DNA of 49,014 nucleotides from JBJXGV01 sp046160485. GTDB taxonomy: Bacteria; Orphanbacterota; Orphanbacteria; JBJXGV01. Shown here one piece after another: positions 23,633 to 31,356 of the stretch. The notes beneath the pieces were generated by a model. The model worked only from the letters and a program-made list of their open reading frames with translations. It had not been told where the DNA came from and did no database searches. Each line of letters starts with the position of its first letter. Position 1 is the stretch's first letter. The position numbers and the translations under genes are program-made. Location of the stretch: NCBI GenBank assembly GCA_046160485.1, contig JBJXGV010000042.1, forward strand, positions 1 through 49,014, given 5' to 3'.

Positions 23633-23716
23633 GCGTTGGAGTCGGAAGCGCTGAAGTCGCAGGAGAAAGCTCCTTTTTGGGGCGAACCGGCGCAGTCTAT
23701 CCGAGAGGTGGAACGA

Positions 23717-25075
23717 GTGTCAAACACACGAGAATTGAATCTTTTGCACCACAGGCAAGACGGCGCGCGCGCGATTGCGGCGCTGGTGATCGCGATGGCG
23801 CTCGCGGGCGCTGCCGCGACGCATGCGCGCGCGGCTGAGTGCGCGAACACCTCGGTCGGCTTGACGCCAATCACCGAACTCGGCTCCGGGTCCTACCGTG
23901 GCGTTGCGGGCGGTCTCTATCCGAACGCGTCGAATACGATCCCGTCCGAACACCTCGCCGCCGGGCTTGCCGAGGCTGGCGCCGTCGTGCCGCGGAACAG
24001 CGCGGGGCAACACGACGCCGCGAACGGCCGCATCGTCGTGCTCACGATCGGGATGTCGAACTGCAGCTACGAATCCGACGCATTCGTCGCGCTCGCCGGC
24101 GCGGATCCGCTGCGCAATCCCCGCGTCGTCGTCGTGAACGGCGCGCAGCCGAACCAATCCGCGCTCGAGATCTCCGATCCCGGCGCGCCATTCTGGAGCG
24201 TCGTCGATGCGCGCCTCGCGGCGCTCGGCCTAAGCCCGAGCCAAGTGCAGGTGATCTGGTTCAAACAGGCGAACGAGTCTCCGTCCGAACCGTTTCCTCT
24301 CTTCGCGAACATCCTCAACGATCAGTTCATCACAATCATGCGGATCATTCGTGACCGCTACACGAAGGCGCGGCTGGCATACTGCTCAAGCCGCACCTAC
24401 GGCGGCTACGCAGCTATCGATCTCAACCCCGAACCGTTCGCTTACCAATCCGCGTTCGCGGTGAAATGGCTCATCAAGGATCAGATCGACGGCGATCCCG
24501 CGCTCAATTTCTCGGCCGCGAACGGAGCGGTCGAGGCGCCGTGGATCGCGTGGGGGCCGTACCTCTGGGCGGATGGGCTGACGCCGCGCGCCGACGGACT
24601 CACGTGGGAGTGCGCCGATTTTTGGGAGTCGGACGGCACGCATCCCTCCGATCTCGGAACAGCCAAGGTTGCGCAAATGCTCCTTACGTTTTTTCAGACG
24701 CATCCGACAACGGTGGGCTGGTACCTCGACGATTCTGCGACGCGAGTCTCGGGTGGAGCGTTTGGCGAATCGGATAGCGGCGCTTTGCGCGCGGGGCGTA
24801 TTCGCGTTTCAGCCCCTCGACCGAACCCGTTCAATCCGCACGTCGTCATCCCGATCGAAGTTCTTCAAGAAGGCCGCGTGCGGATCGACGTTGTTTCGGC
24901 CGCGGGGCGGCGAGTCGCAACGCTCTTAGATCGCGCGTTGGCGCGCGGACCAATCACCGTCACTTGGGACGGCGTCGACGACGCGGGGCGAGCCACACCG
25001 TCGGGCACCTATCTGCTATCGGTTGAGAGCGGCGGCCGCATCGACACGGGGCCGAAGCTCACGCTCTTGCGTTAG
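23717..25075 (+). CDS. Secreted SGNH-like hydrolase/unknown with FlgD-like C-terminal sorting domain
   Basis: A 452-residue protein. The start is probably GTG 23717 (GAGG eight bases upstream), giving a signal peptide ending A-T-H-A-R-A-A. The body (about 45-350) has I-V-V-L-T-I-G-M-S-N-C-S-Y, V-V-N-G-A-Q-P-N-Q and a final E-S-D-G-T-H-P-S-D-L-G. That last motif resembles the D-x-x-H block of SGNH/GDSL esterases, but the N-terminal G-D-S is replaced by G-M-S-N. Residues about 375-452 (P-R-P-N-P-F-N-P ... S-G-T-Y-L-L-S-V) are a FlgD-like Ig domain, common as an export/anchor tail in Eisenbacteria-type and Bacteroidetes-like genomes. The substrate is unknown. Only 84 bases separate it from the divergent peptidase gene. 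Confidence 0.8.
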   Translation: MSNTRELNLLHHRQDGARAIAALVIAMALAGAAATHARAAECANTSVGLTPITELGSGSYRGVAGGLYPNASNTIPSEHLAAGLAEAGAVVPRNSAGQHDAANGRIVVLTIGMSNCSYESDAFVALAGADPLRNPRVVVVNGAQPNQSALEISDPGAPFWSVVDARLAALGLSPSQVQVIWFKQANESPSEPFPLFANILNDQFITIMRIIRDRYTKARLAYCSSRTYGGYAAIDLNPEPFAYQSAFAVKWLIKDQIDGDPALNFSAANGAVEAPWIAWGPYLWADGLTPRADGLTWECADFWESDGTHPSDLGTAKVAQMLLTFFQTHPTTVGWYLDDSATRVSGGAFGESDSGALRAGRIRVSAPRPNPFNPHVVIPIEVLQEGRVRIDVVSAAGRRVATLLDRALARGPITVTWDGVDDAGRATPSGTYLLSVESGGRIDTGPKLTLLR

Positions 25076-25157
25076 CGCGTTCAGGCGAACGGGGGCGATT
25101 GAGTCGCACCGCGAGTCCCGATAACCTCGGCGGGCGAGAATCCAACGCTCCGGCGCT

Positions 25158-25337
25158 TCAACGCTCCGAGGGCGAATGAGTCTTGCGAGACTTCGTGGAC
25201 TTCTTGGCGCCGCGCGTCTTCCGCGTCGCGCGATTCCGCGGCGACGCAGCAGCGGCCTCCATCACGACTCGCAACACCTCATTGACCGACTCAGCGTGCT
25301 CGGGTGCGCATCCGCCCAATTGCGTGTGCAGCGGCAC
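25158..25337 (-). CDS. Possible small basic protein
   Basis: A 59-codon frame (GTG 25337 to TGA 25158) downstream of cysS. It reads M-P-L-H-T-Q-L-G-G-C ... and ends in a Lys/Arg-rich tail (R-A-T-R-K-T-R-G-A-K-K-S-T-K-S-R-K). Third positions are mostly G or C and the tail resembles nucleic-acid-binding tails. No Shine-Dalgarno is seen, so it may be chance. The rest of the 25076-25359 gap shows nothing else. Confidence 0.3.
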   Translation of the reverse strand: MPLHTQLGGCAPEHAESVNEVLRVVMEAAAASPRNRATRKTRGAKKSTKSRKTHSPSER

Positions 25338-25359
25338 GCGTAATGACGCGCGCGCGGAG

Positions 25360-26820
25360 TTAGTCGCTAGCGATCTTGACGCTGGTGCCGGCGGCGCGGT
25401 CTTCGAGGAGGTAGCCGTCGGCGCGGAGGGCGTCGCGGAGTTCGTCGGCGCGCTTCCAATCTTTCGCCCCGCGCGCGGCGTTGCGCTCGGCGACTCGCGC
25501 CATCACGCTTTCGGGAATCGATACCGCGCGCCCGAAGCCGCTGAAGAGACCGAGCACGCCGCCCAGCTTGCGCACCGCGGCCTCGCCGTGCGCGAGGATC
25601 GCCGACTTCTCGGCGCCTGGCTTCGCGCGCATGTCGTAGCCGTTGAGATCCTTCACGAGATCGAAGAGATGCGCGAGCGCGAGCGCCGAGTTGAAATCGT
25701 CGTCCATCGCCTCTTCGAAGAGCCGCGTGCTCTCGGCGACCGTGGCGCGCAGCTTGTCGGCGTCGGGCGAGAGCGTCGCGGGAAGCGCGGGTGCCGCGGA
25801 CAACGCGCCATCAGCACCGCGCGCGCCGCCGCCTTCGACGAGCGTCATGTTGTGAAAGAAATTCCGGAAGCGATCGAGCGCGCGATCGGCCTCGGCCAAT
25901 CGCTCCGGCGAAAACTCGATTGGGCTCTTGTAGTGAGTCGATAGCAAGTAAAAGCGCACCGTCTCGGCGTCGACCTCGGCGAGAATCTCGCGCGCGAGAA
26001 AGAAGTGCCCCTCCGACTTCGACATCTTGCGCGCGTTCATCGTGACGAGTCCGTTCTCGGACCAGAAATTCACGAAGCGCGCGCCGCTTGCCATCTCCGA
26101 CTGCGCGACCTCGTTCTCGTGATGCGGGAAGATCAGATCGATGCCGCCGAAATGAAGATCGAGCGTGTTGCCGAGGTACTTCATCGCCATCGCGCTGCAC
26201 TCGATGTGCCACCCCGGCCGCCCGGGGCCCCACGGGCTCTCCCACGCCGGCTCGCCGGGCTTTGCGCCCTTCCACAGCGTGAAGTCCATCGGGTTGCGCT
26301 TCGCCTCGCCGATCTCGATGCGTGCTCCCGCGCGCAATTCGTCCGGCGTCCGCCCCGACAACTTCCCGTATCCGTCGAACGCCTCGACGGCGAAATAGAC
26401 GTCGCCGCCCGACGCGTACGCGCCGCCCTTCGCAATCAGCGTCTCGATGAGCGTGATGATCTCGGGGATGTGCTCGGTCGCCTTCGGATAGTGCTCCGAC
26501 TCGCGAATCCCCATGCGCCGCGCCACGTCGAAGTACTCGTCGATGTTGCGCTCGGCGATCGTTTGGTACGTGACGCCTTCCGCGTTCGCCTTCTCGATGA
26601 TCTTGTCGTCGATGTCGGTGAAGTTTTGAACGGCCGTCACCTTGAAGCCGCGGTACTCGAACCAGCGCGCGGCCATGTCGCCGGTGAGCGACGCGCGAAT
26701 GTGCCCGACGTGCGGCGGCCCCTGTACCGTCATGCCGCAGACGTAGAGCCCGACGTGTCCCGCGCGAACGGGAACGAACTCCTTCTTCTTGCGATCGAGA
26801 TTGTCGTGAACGCGAATCAT
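25360..26820 (-). CDS. cysS: Cysteinyl-tRNA synthetase
   Basis: A 486-residue class I synthetase that joins cysteine to tRNA-Cys. The ATP-binding H-V-G-H (the usual CysRS form of HIGH) is at residues 37-40, close after the zinc ligand C28. Other zinc-site segments are H-I-E-C-S-A-M-A and H-H-E-N-E-V-A-Q-S. K-M-S-K-S is intact near residue 265. Length is normal. It is the second of a ddl-cysS pair 17 bases apart. Only one CysRS is expected, so this should be the essential copy. Confidence 0.97.
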   Translation of the reverse strand: MIRVHDNLDRKKKEFVPVRAGHVGLYVCGMTVQGPPHVGHIRASLTGDMAARWFEYRGFKVTAVQNFTDIDDKIIEKANAEGVTYQTIAERNIDEYFDVARRMGIRESEHYPKATEHIPEIITLIETLIAKGGAYASGGDVYFAVEAFDGYGKLSGRTPDELRAGARIEIGEAKRNPMDFTLWKGAKPGEPAWESPWGPGRPGWHIECSAMAMKYLGNTLDLHFGGIDLIFPHHENEVAQSEMASGARFVNFWSENGLVTMNARKMSKSEGHFFLAREILAEVDAETVRFYLLSTHYKSPIEFSPERLAEADRALDRFRNFFHNMTLVEGGGARGADGALSAAPALPATLSPDADKLRATVAESTRLFEEAMDDDFNSALALAHLFDLVKDLNGYDMRAKPGAEKSAILAHGEAAVRKLGGVLGLFSGFGRAVSIPESVMARVAERNAARGAKDWKRADELRDALRADGYLLEDRAAGTSVKIASD

Positions 26821-26837
26821 GTGTGCGCGGGGCTCCT

Positions 26838-27878
26838 CTATCGACGTGCGGGCGCGGGTTTCTCGAGCGCGAGCTGCACGAGCTGTTCGACGAGCGCGTC
26901 GTAGTCGATGCCGACGGCGCGCGCGGCCATCGGCAATAGCGACAGCTCCGTCATCCCGGGAATCGTGTTCACCTCGAGACAGTACGGCGTGCCGTCGGGA
27001 TGAAGGCGGAAGTCGACGCGCGCGAAGCCGCGGCAGCCGACCGCGTGAAACGCCGCGCGCCCGAGTTCGCGCACGCGCATTGCCTGCGGCTCGGGAAGAT
27101 TCGCGGGCACGTCGTAGCGCGATTTTCCCTTCGTGTATTTCGCTTCGTAGTCGTAGAGCCCGGACTCCGGCACGACCTCGACGACGGGAAGCGCTTCATC
27201 GCCGAGAATGCCGACGGTGAGTTCGCGCCCCGGAATGTACTCCTCGATGAGAATGTCGCGAGAAAAGCGTGCGGCGAGCTTGATGCCCTCGTCGAGCGTC
27301 TTCGTGTCGGTCGCAATCGTGAGCCCGACCGTCGAGCCCTGGTCGTTCGGCTTGACGACGAGCGGCCAACCGACAGTCGCGGCGAATTCCCGCAGCCCGC
27401 GCGGCACGGCGCCGTCGTACTCGGCGATGAAATATCCGCGTGCCACGGGAATCCCCGCCGCCTTGAAGAGCCGCCGCGACATCTCTTTGTTCATCGCAAC
27501 CGCGCTGCCGAGGATGCCGGAGCCCGTGTAGGGAACGCCCGCGAGTTCGAGCAGCGCCTGAATCGTGCCGTCTTCACCCTCGGCGCCGTGGAGCGCGATG
27601 AAGACGACGTCGACGTCGCGCGCCATGTCGCCGAGCGCGGTAATCGCGCGCGCGGTGTTCGGCGCCGCCGCAATTGGACCGCCGCTCGATCCCGCGATCG
27701 CGCTTGGCGCGGCGCTCACATCCCCGTCGCTCCCAAGCAGAAGCGGCTGTCCCGTCCCCGTGTCGAGCGCGCGCACATCGTGCCCCAGCCGCGCGAGGGC
27801 ACGCACGATCCCCGTCCCCGTGCGCAGCGAAATCTCGCGCTCCGTCGAACTTCCTCCCATCAACACCAGCACCTTCAT
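26838..27878 (-). CDS. ddl: D-alanine--D-alanine ligase
   Basis: A 346-residue ATP-grasp ligase that makes D-Ala-D-Ala for peptidoglycan. ATG 27878 follows GAGG. Family segments are complete: M-G-G-S-S-T-E-R-E-I-S-L at the N-terminus, A-L-H-G-A-E-G-E-D-G, P-Y-T-G-S-G, K-P-N-D-Q-G-S-T-V-G, and the metal/ATP end C-L-E-V-N-T-I-P-G-M-T. A Gly/Ala-rich insertion (about residues 50-80) lengthens it slightly. The cell therefore has a peptidoglycan wall. Confidence 0.96.
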   Translation of the reverse strand: MKVLVLMGGSSTEREISLRTGTGIVRALARLGHDVRALDTGTGQPLLLGSDGDVSAAPSAIAGSSGGPIAAAPNTARAITALGDMARDVDVVFIALHGAEGEDGTIQALLELAGVPYTGSGILGSAVAMNKEMSRRLFKAAGIPVARGYFIAEYDGAVPRGLREFAATVGWPLVVKPNDQGSTVGLTIATDTKTLDEGIKLAARFSRDILIEEYIPGRELTVGILGDEALPVVEVVPESGLYDYEAKYTKGKSRYDVPANLPEPQAMRVRELGRAAFHAVGCRGFARVDFRLHPDGTPYCLEVNTIPGMTELSLLPMAARAVGIDYDALVEQLVQLALEKPAPARR

Positions 27879-27980
27879 CTCATCCTCGTTGGCCGCGGCT
27901 TGCGTTTCGGCGCTCCTCGTTCGTTCGGCGCCAAAGTGAATGGCGAGATTCTACCTTTAGATATCGGCCAGTGGAAGGAA

Positions 27981-29069
27981 TCAGAGAGGGGTTGCCGCGA
28001 CGGCGGCACTATCGGCGTGGCCAGCGTGTTCGCCGGCGACCTCGTCGTCGTCGATGGCCGGGCGCGGCGAAAGCCCCGCGGCCGCGAGCGCGGCCTTGTA
28101 TTCGTCGACGAGGAACGCCATCTCGTCGTCGTCGGCGTGACTCTCGTCGAGGATGACACCCCGTCCGATCGCCGCGCGCACCTTGCCCTGATCCGTAAGG
28201 CGCGCCTCGATCACTCCAACCGCGCGCCCCTTGCTCGGCGTCCCGAGCAGGATCGTCTTCCCTTCGAACGACGCCTCCTTCGGCATGTAGTCTTCGTGGG
28301 CGACGAGCACGATATCGATACCCGTCACCTGGCGCGCGATTTCCTTCGCGGCATCGATCCCGGTGTGCGCGATCAGCACGATGATGTCGGAGCGCGGGCG
28401 AAGGTTTTGCACGCTCTCGCGTGTGGCGCGCACGGGATCCTTGATGATGAGTTCGCGGTCGCCTTCGCGTTGAGGCGAGAACCTTCGAAAGTCGTCGGGC
28501 CAGAGCACGCTCGTCACACCGACGCGGACGCCGCCGAAGCGCCGCCCTAGAAAGGTCGACGCGCCGAGGTACTCGATGAGCGTGGCGTCCGCGAAGGGCT
28601 TGCCGTCGTCGGCATAGTGGAGGTTCGCGCAGAGAAATCGAACCCGCTTCCGCTCCCCGAGGTCGCGCAGATATCGCTGCCCGAGCAGGAGGTCCTTCTC
28701 GCCGATTCCGGCCGCGCGATACCCGAGACGCCTCAAGCCTTCGTAGTAGAACTCGGCGCCGATCGAGTCTGCGAGCCCGCCGGCGATGATGTTGTCGCCG
28801 CCGTCGAGAAGGATCGCCGGTGTTCGCGCATCCGCTCGCTTCGTGGCGATGTACGCTGCGCGCCGCGGCAGACCGCCCGACGGAGCGATGCGTCAGCCGC
28901 AGGGTTCGATGTAGCCGACCGCGCTGGCCGTGTAGAAGACATGAAGCAGCGAGAGGTCAGTGACCTCCGATCGCAAGCACGCACCCCCACCCAACGCCGC
29001 CAGCGCCAGCAGCGCCGACATCGCCAAACGAGCGTGCGAAGAAAACGGGAAGCCCGATCGTTTCGTCAT
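27981..29069 (-). CDS. UshA-like metallophosphoesterase selenoprotein, in-frame UGA read as Sec59
   Basis: ATG 29069, with GGAG eight bases upstream, opens a signal or lipoprotein leader (A-L-L-A-L-A-A-L-G-G-G-A-C). Residues 39-58 read D-L-S-L-L-H-V-F-Y-T-A-S-A-V-G-Y-I-E-P-C-G, then TGA at 28895-28893. The frame continues without further stops for 303 codons: R-I-A-P-S-G-G-L-P-R-R-A-A-Y-I, then L-L-D-G-G-D-N-I and a phosphoesterase-like body (V-L-I-A-H-T-G-I-D). In the Cys-containing family, from memory, the motif is E-P-C-G-C...G-G-L-x-R-R, so the UGA replaces the last Cys. A SECIS-like hairpin follows. I recall that NCBI names include a 'UshA-like (seleno)protein'. The alternative is a nonsense mutation in a decaying gene, but position, flanking conservation and hairpin argue against it. 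TGA is an ordinary stop in many neighbours. Total length is 362 residues. The partner reaction is unknown. Confidence 0.82.
28859..28887 (-). promoter_or_regulatory. Bacterial SECIS-like hairpin directing Sec insertion
   Basis: Counted from the U of the UGA as 1, the pairs are 9-11 with 35-37, 13-15 with 31-33 and 17-19 with 28-30. U16 is bulged beneath a 3-bp upper stem, and position 12 is a mismatch. The apical loop holds GGUCU at 22-26. GGU begins 18 nt after the UGA, the same spacing as in E. coli fdhF, whose loop also has GGUCU beside a bulged U. The hairpin lies within the coding sequence. Confidence 0.75.
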
Positions 29070-29223
29070 GCGCGACACTCCGCGGGCGGCATACGCATGA
29101 GGGATGCCACGCGACCCAGGCGCGAAAAGCGCTCGAGCAGCACGCGATGGCGCGCTCGCCCCCGGCCGTTCTCCCGCCCGCGATGCGCCAGGGTGTCAGC
29201 CGCCGCCACGACGGGGGACAATC

Positions 29224-29252
29224 CTGTCAATCGCGTGCCGCGGTGCTACAAT
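29224..29252 (+). promoter_or_regulatory. Sigma-70-like promoter of the POT transporter gene
   Basis: CTGTCA (29224-29229), a 17-base spacer and TACAAT (29247-29252) match the consensus well. They lie 50 bases before the transporter ATG, in the divergent gap with the selenoprotein gene. Confidence 0.6.
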
Positions 29253-29301
29253 GCGCCTCGCGTTTCGGCCGATCACCCGTGATTCCTCTCGAAGGAGGCC
29301 C

Positions 29302-30720
29302 ATGAGCATCGGGACAACCGCGACCACCGCGCATAGCGTCTCAGGGAAGGATTTCCTCGGCCACCCGCGCGGCCTCTTCATTCTCTTCCTCACCGAAATG
29401 TGGGAGCGGTTCTCGTACTACGGGATGCGCTCGCTTCTCGTGCTCTACATGGTCAATCATCTTTTCATTCAGCCCGACGTCGGCCAGCGCGTGCTCGGAT
29501 TCGATGCGCTCAAGAGCGCGCTCGAATCGATGTTCGGCCCACTCGCAGCGCAGCCGTTGTCGTCGCAAATCTACGGGCTCTACACCGGCTTCGTTTACTT
29601 CACACCGTTCTTCGGCGGCATGCTCGCCGACCGCGTGCTCGGCCAACGCCGCACTGTGGTGCTCGGCGCGATTCTCATGGCGATCGGCCACTTCCTCATG
29701 GCGAGCGAACGGCTCTTCTTCCCCGCGCTCATCATGCTCATCCTCGGCAACGGCGCGTTCAAGCCGAACATCTCGACGCAGGTCGGGCTCCTCTACAAGC
29801 AGGGCGATCCGAGGCGCGACGGCGCCTACACGATTTTCTACATGGGCGTGAACCTCGGCGCGTTCCTCTCACCGCTCATCTGCGGCACGCTCGGGCAGAA
29901 GGTCGGCTGGCACTACGGGTTCGGCGCGGCGGGCGTCGGCATGATCGTCGGGTTGTGCCTCTATTTGTGGGGGCAAAAACACCTCGCGCCCGACGTGCGT
30001 GCGGCGCGCGCGAGCGCGGCCGCGTCCGGCGCGCCACTCGCGAAGGAGACGATGACGCGCGACGAATGGATGCGCGTTCTCGCGCTCATGGCAATCTGTT
30101 CGCTCAACATTGTTTTCTGGGCGTGCTACGAGCAGCAAGGCAACACGATGCAGCTCTGGGCGGATCAGAACACGCGCTGGACATTCCTCGGCTGGACCGT
30201 GCCGTCGACGTGGTTCCAGGCGTTCAACCCCGCGATGATTTTCATCTTCGCGCCGCTGCTCAACATCTTCTGGGCGTGGCAGTCGAAGCGCAATCGCGAG
30301 CCGTCGAGCATCATGAAGATGGCGATCGGCTGCTTCCTGCTCGGTTTCTCATTCATCATCATGATCATCGCGGCGAAAGGGATCGCCCCCGACGTGAAAC
30401 GCAGCCTTCTCTGGCTCACCGGCACCACGTTCATTCTCACGCTCGGCGAGTTGTATCTCTCGCCCGTCGGGCTTTCGTTCGTCACGAAGATCGCGCCTCC
30501 GCGCATGGTCTCGATGCTCATGGGGGTCTGGTATCTCGCGAACTTCTTCGGCAACTACCTCTCCGGTTACCTCGGCTCGTACTGGGAGAAGATCGGGCGC
30601 GATCAATTCTTCCTCATGTTGACGGTGCTCGGCGTGTGTTCGGGCATCGCGATGTTTTGGATCGGCCGCCCGCTCAACAAAATCGTCGGAAGTCACGATA
30701 GAAAGGTGGCGCCAGCATGA
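29302..30720 (+). CDS. POT/PTR-family proton-coupled peptide transporter
   Basis: A 472-residue membrane protein. ATG 29302 follows AAGGAGG; the longer frame to 29104 is rejected. The N-terminal family signature F-L-T-E-M-W-E-R-F-S-Y-Y-G-M-R (ExxER/K-type proton motif) is at about residues 33-47. The PTR2 motif G-A-F-K-P-N-I-S-T-Q and F-Y-M-G-V-N-L-G-A-F follow, and about 12-14 helices can be counted. It should import di- and tripeptides with protons across the inner membrane, which fits the secreted peptidases in the window. The DUF1572 gene overlaps its stop. Confidence 0.94.
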   Translation: MSIGTTATTAHSVSGKDFLGHPRGLFILFLTEMWERFSYYGMRSLLVLYMVNHLFIQPDVGQRVLGFDALKSALESMFGPLAAQPLSSQIYGLYTGFVYFTPFFGGMLADRVLGQRRTVVLGAILMAIGHFLMASERLFFPALIMLILGNGAFKPNISTQVGLLYKQGDPRRDGAYTIFYMGVNLGAFLSPLICGTLGQKVGWHYGFGAAGVGMIVGLCLYLWGQKHLAPDVRAARASAAASGAPLAKETMTRDEWMRVLALMAICSLNIVFWACYEQQGNTMQLWADQNTRWTFLGWTVPSTWFQAFNPAMIFIFAPLLNIFWAWQSKRNREPSSIMKMAIGCFLLGFSFIIMIIAAKGIAPDVKRSLLWLTGTTFILTLGELYLSPVGLSFVTKIAPPRMVSMLMGVWYLANFFGNYLSGYLGSYWEKIGRDQFFLMLTVLGVCSGIAMFWIGRPLNKIVGSHDRKVAPA

Positions 30721-31286
30721 GTGCGAACACCGCGCCGAGCGATCTCGGCAAACACTTTCTCGAAGACGCGATGCTCGAGTTTCGCAAGTCGAAGCGGCTG
30801 TCGGACTCCGCGCTCGCGCAGACGAGCGACCAGAACGTCTTCAAGTCGATCGACGCGGAGGCGAACTCGATCGCGATCGTGATGAAGCACATGTCGGGCA
30901 ACATGCGCTCGCGTTGGACGAACTTTCTGACGACCGACGGCGAGAAACCCGATCGCAATCGCGACGACGAGTTCGTGATCAACGCGTGGGACACGCGCAC
31001 GTCGCTCGCCGCCGCGTGGGAGAACGGGTGGAGATGCGTGCTCGAATCGGTCGGGTCGCTCTCGCCCGATGATCTGTCGCGGACGATCACGATTCGCGGC
31101 GAGCCGCACACGGTCGTGCAAGCGATCAACCGGCAGATGACGCACTACGCGTATCACACTGGGCAAATCGTGTTCCTTGCGCGCCACTTCGCCGGGGCGC
31201 AATGGAAATCGCTCAGCATCGCGCGCGGCGAATCGCGCCGGCACGAAGTCGCGAAGGACGGCTCGACGTATCTTCCGCGCAAGTAA
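30717..31286 (+). CDS. DUF1572 (DinB-like four-helix bundle) protein
   Basis: A 189-residue protein. ATG 30717 overlaps the transporter stop as ATGA, so it is translationally coupled. The DinB-like metal-binding pattern is visible: H58 in M-K-H-M-S-G-N-M and the late H-Y-A-Y-H-T-G-Q-I. DinB/DUF1572 members often act as metal-dependent thiol transferases or as stress proteins. The exact role here, and the reason for coupling to a peptide transporter, are unknown. Confidence 0.88.
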   Translation: MSANTAPSDLGKHFLEDAMLEFRKSKRLSDSALAQTSDQNVFKSIDAEANSIAIVMKHMSGNMRSRWTNFLTTDGEKPDRNRDDEFVINAWDTRTSLAAAWENGWRCVLESVGSLSPDDLSRTITIRGEPHTVVQAINRQMTHYAYHTGQIVFLARHFAGAQWKSLSIARGESRRHEVAKDGSTYLPRK

Positions 31287-31356
31287 GCGCGGAGCCCGCG
31301 AGGATCGGCGAGTGAACCGGCAGCGCGGCGGCCCCATGCCGCGAAGAGGAGCGACG

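Noticed and set aside
22748..23716. Long N-terminal extension of the SGNH-like protein
   Set aside because: It lies opposite the S55-like peptidase gene and encodes Arg-rich shadow sequence. The signal peptide starts at 23717.
28617..28660. T-arm-like GGTTCGA on the minus strand
   Set aside because: No acceptor or anticodon stems fit, and it lies inside the phosphoesterase coding sequence.
28893..29078. Stand-alone 58-61 residue protein ending at the UGA
   Set aside because: The frame continues in a conserved phosphoesterase after the UGA and a SECIS-like hairpin follows, so this is the N-terminal part of the selenoprotein.
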